64,000 nt of DNA from Diadema setosum (taxonomy: Eukaryota; Echinodermata; Echinoidea; Diadematoida; Diadematidae), in contig CM067059.1 of NCBI GenBank assembly GCA_033980235.1, forward strand, positions 13,044,600 through 13,108,599, written 5' to 3'. The notes below the pieces were generated by a model. The model was not told where the DNA came from, searched no databases, and worked only from the letters and a program-made list of their open reading frames with translations. Position numbers and translations under genes: made by a program. Positions 24,501-30,500 of the stretch are shown here, one piece after another (position 1 is the first letter of the stretch; each line of letters starts with the position of its first letter).

Positions 24501-27500
24501 CATGCATTCACTTATTCATTCATTCATTTATCCATTTGTCTGTTTGCAGATATCCTTAAGTTCCTAATTGCCAGTGGTTGCAAGCCAGACTCCAAGGATG
24601 ACAAGGGAAGAACCCTGCTGCATGTGGCAGCAGAAAATGCCAAGGTGACATCGTGTCGATTTCTGGTAGATCTCAAGGTGGACCTTGATGCCATCTATCA
24701 CCATGAAAACGTAAGAGCTGATTAATTTTCATTGTCACCCCCATATGTACTGTTGCATAAATAGCCTTGTATCTTTAATTATGATGATATTCTTAGAACA
24801 GAACTATTATAGTGATATACACCGAGTATCAGTTTTGGTATATTGTTTGAAGCAGGTACAAGGGAATTGTTTCTGAGCTGTGACATTTTGTCATATATGT
24901 CCAAATGCAAAGCAGTACGATGTACCACAAAGAATTAGGATTCTGGAAGATTTCCCTCTGTTACAATTATCTAAAATATATTGTGAAAATTTACAATTGC
25001 TGTTCCAAAAAATCTTGAAGTTAAACCACCTTTTGAGACCAATTTTGCAGTCTTATTTGATCCTGTAGAAAAAAAAAAAATGGCCATATGCCTAGAATTT
25101 GAAGCAGTTGATTGTAGTATTAGCATTGAGACAATCTACCTCATGTTCTTGTAAAATCTGCAGGGTCTGATGTTGACCCCGCTGGACTGTGCGTGGGATA
25201 GTGGTGCCGTGGCCTGCATGGACTTCTTGGCTTCAGTCGGAGCCCAGAGGAGAAGAGATCTTGACGGGACCGACAAACAAGCAGACAACTCCCCCCGCAC
25301 ACCGAGGGATGAACTCACAGAGAGTGCCAAGAACATGGATGACAGTGCATCGCAGAAGAGCGATGGCTCCCGGATGGGTAAGGGCCGCCCCTATGCGGTG
25401 GCGCCCCACCCCAGCTACGACCACGCCCAGCAACGAAATGAAGACGAGAAGCAGCAGGCGGATGAGAGGAAGAGTCTGCGCTCGATGTCCATCGACAAGA
25501 AGCTGGGAGACTGGGAGGGCTACGTCAAAGGTAGACTATCATTTATTTGTTTCTATGTTTGTCTTTCATGAGGGATTGGAAAGGGAGTAAGCGAGACCTA
25601 TGTCCGTGGAAGGATATGACTAGAAATTGCAAACTAACTTTAAAGGGAGTGTACAGTTATGGTTGAGACCTAATTTCAGGTTTCTAACATTTTTGGTGAG
25701 ATAATGAGAAACCTCTTATAAAATGTGAAAGAGCATGTAGTTCTATGAGGAATTCAACGTTTATTTGATGAAAATTGGTTTTGAAATGGCTGAGATATCA
25801 AAAAGAGCGATTCTAATAAAGTGTGGGACCCACACTTTATTACGATGGCTTTGTTTTACTTTGTTTTTTGATGTTTCAGTCATTCCAAACCCGATTTTCG
25901 TCAAATAAACTTTGAATTCCTCTTAAAATGGCATGTTCTGTACTATATCATAAGTGTTTTCTTGGTATCTCGCAAAAAGATAAAAACCCAATTCTCATCT
26001 CCACCAAAACTGTACTATCCCTTTAACTCTCTCAATCTTTTTGGCAACTTCTTTGTGTACAAAGTGAGTGGCATTGAAGTCAGTGATGATGAGGGAGTTA
26101 AATGAGAACCAAGTACCACCCATAGCATACCATCGAGTACATACTGGTGCATTTGATGTGTGGTGCAATGATACCAAGTTTATCAGATGCACAAAAGCAA
26201 ATTCCCCTAAACTGAATTCATCTGAAAAATTTGCTGTTTTGAAGAACATTCTGCAGATATCTTATTGTGAAAATTTGATGTGCATTCTCTCTTGTAATGT
26301 TGGACATGTGCCAAATTCTTTTTTTTTTAAATGAGGAATTTCATCGGACCACTTTCAGCCAATTAACCAGTGTCTTGTCAGAGTTACTCTGCAATAACAA
26401 AACTCTTGTAGCATCATTATATGAATTATATGAATTCTTTTTTGTAATGTTGTTGGACACATGCCAAATTGTCTTTTATTTTAATGAGGAATTTCATCAG
26501 GCCACTTTCAGCCAAAAAGCCAAGTGTCTTTTAAGAGTTACTCTGCAATAAGACAAACTTATGTAGCGTCATTATATGAAAATCCAAAGAGGTTCATATC
26601 CTGTTTGATTTTTTGGAATGCACAGACCATGTCCAGTTCCTCGATGACTTGCTGAGTGTGGACCATGAGCGCCTGGAGTCCATCAAGTCCCACGCCATGC
26701 AGGAGAAGGAGAACCTCGTCAAGAGACTGGAAGACATCCGCAAGGAGATGGAGCAGAGGATGGAGAAGAAGTCATCGGAAGCCGAAAAAATCAGGGTAAC
26801 CTCACCGTCCATTCCTATTTAATCTCTCTAAGAAATTGGCATTCACATTTAACTCATCCTTTCACTCTTAGCCCATTGAGGACGAGTCCCAAGTATACTC
26901 GGGCAAGTGACGACAAAAAAAAAAAATGTGTGTCGTAGCAAAATCAGCCCGTCCTCAACTGGTTAACATTGTCAAAAGAGTAGCAATACTTATCTTTTAA
27001 GTGGAAAATGGGTCACCTTTTGCCAACCAGTATTAGTTAGAGTCATTTGACACTGTACAATGCCAGTTATTTTGTGGGGTTGTTGTATTTGTCATTTTTA
27101 GAGGTTACTGACATTCATTTCATTTCATTTATTGTTTCTGCGTGGTACAAATTAACAATTTATTTGAGAAAACATACAAAGTAATTTATCATTCATCATG
27201 GCTTACTTTGCACGTGAAATTCAGTATAATAATTGTGACAGAATACATGGAGCAGTGAAATTCTGCCTACGTGTGCATGCATATCTGAAATCTTTCCCGA
27301 CATAGATATCATCATATTTTATGGTTTTTTTTCCCCCAAATCCTCTTTGACCAGGAGGAGAGGAGGAAGCAGCAGGTGGAGGACAAGAAGGCATTTGAGG
27401 AGCGATGGAAGAAAATCCAGGAGCAATATCTGGTGAGTTTAAGAACCTTATGAACTATTCTAAAAACAGCAATGAAGTTATTTGGCCAGACTCCTTTTTG

Positions 27501-30500
27501 AAGTTCAGTTTTATCTCTGGTAGATGATATATACGCTGTAAAGATGAGTTTTGAGCATTATGTGTATGTGTGATAGAGATGTACAGCAGACTTGATTGGG
27601 GTTGGGGGGGGGGGGAGGTAGGGAAGGCAATGTAGTATGCATGTTTGATGGATTTTGTTTTACCTGAGACATTCTAATTCTTGTGATGAATTCCAGTGAA
27701 TGGCATTTTTTTTCTATCTCCTCTTTCTTTTGATGTCTTGTAAGTACATGTCTTGACAAGTTGAAAGGTTGAATATGAGATGTTTCAGTTGCGTCAGTTA
27801 TTTTATGTGAATGTTCATACACATGTATTTGGTCAAGTTGTATCAATACACAAGACATTTAGTTTTGTGTTATTGTTATTCATTATAAATCTAATTGCCA
27901 TACCATCTATTACAAATAATGGATAAAAATACAAAATGATGTATTCTCACCTGTCTGTCATCTTATATCTTTCTTTGTGTGTGTATGTGTGTGTTAGTTT
28001 GTGCACATTTGTATATGTTTGCAAAATCTGTTTACTCCAGAGAAGAGGAAAAATGTCCAAAAATTTATATGATCTAACCATATCCTCTTCGCCTTCTTGA
28101 TGCTTGCAGCAAATAGGCAGCAAGGCATCTCATCAGATGACTGTCCACAAACAGGCCACCGAGGCAATTGACAAGAAGTCTGCCAAGATGGAGAAGAGGT
28201 TCCGGAAGCAGAAGAGTGATCTGTCGTCACGGCGATCAACATCCAGGTCTTCTTCGGTCAATGAGTGAGTTTCTAGTCACAATACACCTTCCAGACTCAT
28301 TTGATGTAGACTTCGAAACTATGTCATCTGTTGTGAATGATAATGTTTGAGGAGCTTATGAATCAAAAGTTGAAAGAATAATAAGGTAACTGAACTTTGT
28401 CGAACTGAAGCTCAGTAGTCTAGTGGATACAACGCCCGTCTTGTAATCAGGAGATCATTTATTCCGAGTCAAACTGGTATGTGTATTTCCATGATTTTTT
28501 ATCATGGCTGCTGCTAAATCATTTAGTAATTCCTGCATATTTACATTGATGAAGGGCAATTTGTCAGTCAGTTGCAATCAGATATTTGTAGTGCATTTTT
28601 GTCATTTATCACTATTTAGATAATTATAAGACTTAATACGGTGGCCTCACACTATGCTTTTTTTTCTTGCGACTGCTTGCGGTTTCGAGAAGTGGCACGC
28701 GGTTCTCGACCGGACGCGACTTCTCGCAACTTGGAGGCGTACGCAAGCCTTGCAACCTCCTTGCGGCTGCTGTCAAATTTTGAACATGTTCAAAACCTTG
28801 CGATCGTCTACGGTTGCCTCTGCGAACCCTTGCGACCGGCTGAAATTTTGCAAGCCTTGTGCTCACACTATGCGACTCAATGATTGCGATCTGGCAACTG
28901 CAACAGATCACAAGCACTGCGATCGAAAAAAAAACGCATAGTGTGAGGCCACCTATAGGGATCCATTTGCAAATGAGCATCAGATGCAAGGCGGCTATTT
29001 CATGAAATGTTTTAATCCCAGGAAATTGTTAAGTGTAAAGCAGGAGGACTGGATGGATTAGTTAAGAGTGCTTCTATAATTTTGTTTCTCTATCCCCTGC
29101 GTAGTGATGAGCGAACCCAGAGGCATGTGGACTGGTTGAAGCGCAAGAATAAGGAGTACCTTGAGAAGAAGAATGCCGTTAAGCTGCAGGGGGTCATCAA
29201 AATCGACAGCATGACGCTCAGTGCAAACTCAAAACGTAAGTATGTACATCACACATACTCACTGTCTGTCAGGAAATTAGCACACTGGTAATCTAATCTA
29301 GATGTCGGGTACGATGTCGAGTTCAGTATTAACCCGTTGAGGACGGACTGATTTTGCTATAACACACATTTCCGATAGACACCTGCCCGAGTACTTGCGG
29401 GACTCGTCCTCAACAGGTTAAAGTGAGTACCACTTGCAATTGGTAAATTCACCCCCCAGTGTCAGTTTGTGTTAGGGTGTAGTAATAGTGGTGTCTAGAA
29501 CACCACTGTCTAAAACACCACTGTTGGTGCATCAGCAACATCAAATGGTGTAAAGTTTGACCGTACCACACCTTATCATACATTTATGTATAAACAGGCA
29601 GCTCCAGTCCAAAGCGACAGCGCTCTCCTGTAGCTTCTAAGGTCGACCACTCCCACCACACCCGGCGATCTCCTTCCCCACCCAGCCATTGCACCCCTCC
29701 GCCCCCTCACGCTGCTCACCCATCCCACCAACAAACCAGTGAGCAGTCGAGGCACAGTCGACAACCACCCCAACGGGACCAGGCCCGCATGGGGGTACAT
29801 CCCAAGAGAACGCCGACGGACAGAGGGGATGCCCTCCATGGCGGCCCTGCACCATCATCATCATCTCCTAAGCCCTCACAGAGTGGGATTTCTCACAGCA
29901 AGAGCAAGTCACTTGGTGGGAGGTTGTCAACCGACAGTGGGCGAACGAGCAGCCAGTCCAATGCCTCGTCACACAGCCTCACCAGCCACCAGCTGGCCCA
30001 GATGAGGCGTAGCCATGGCGACAGCCTCAACCGGAAGATCTGGCCCAAATCCTGGGAGCTTCGTGATAATTTCGCAAATCCAGAAGAGGAAGAAATCTAT
30101 GACCTAAAAAGTAAGCTTCCCAAAATAAAATGTTTATTTTTCATTAGATTAGAGATGAATGCACAACTTCCAGATAAACATAATCATGCAAAGTAAATTA
30201 TTTTATAACTCTGAAGAATTCTCTGTCTCTGTTGAACAGTGATATTAACTCAGTAATGACAAAACTGAAGCGCTCTCACTATTTGCAGTGCACTAAGATG
30301 TAGGGACTGGCTTCATATTTATAAAAGTTGATCTAACTTGGTGTCTTTCTCTATGGGAAATCTTTCTCTATGGGAAATCTTTCCCATTGATGTCAATGTT
30401 AAAAAAAAAATGGCATGATATGTATTTAATTTTTTTTTTCCAATTATAATTGATACCTCTTTCTTGCAAAATTTGTAGGATCACATCAGGAAGAACTTCA

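Larger units (their letters stand above)
20173..24549 (+). other. Intron filled with foldback and inverted-repeat elements
   Basis: It contains a short tandem duplication (about 20209-20285), the foldback at 20830-22117, the GTGTGCAGCCCT element at 22495-24268 and a long (TTCA)n tract before the next exon. No host exon is seen between them. Confidence 0.65.

Noticed and set aside
24316..24725. Frames rich in HSFIHS-type repeats
   Set aside because: Produced by the (TTCA)n microsatellite; only the part from 24550 is the real ankyrin exon.
25189..25590. Second 133-codon frame overlapping ankyrin exon 8
   Set aside because: A shadow in another register; the ankyrin frame joins both neighbouring exons and shows the repeat pattern.
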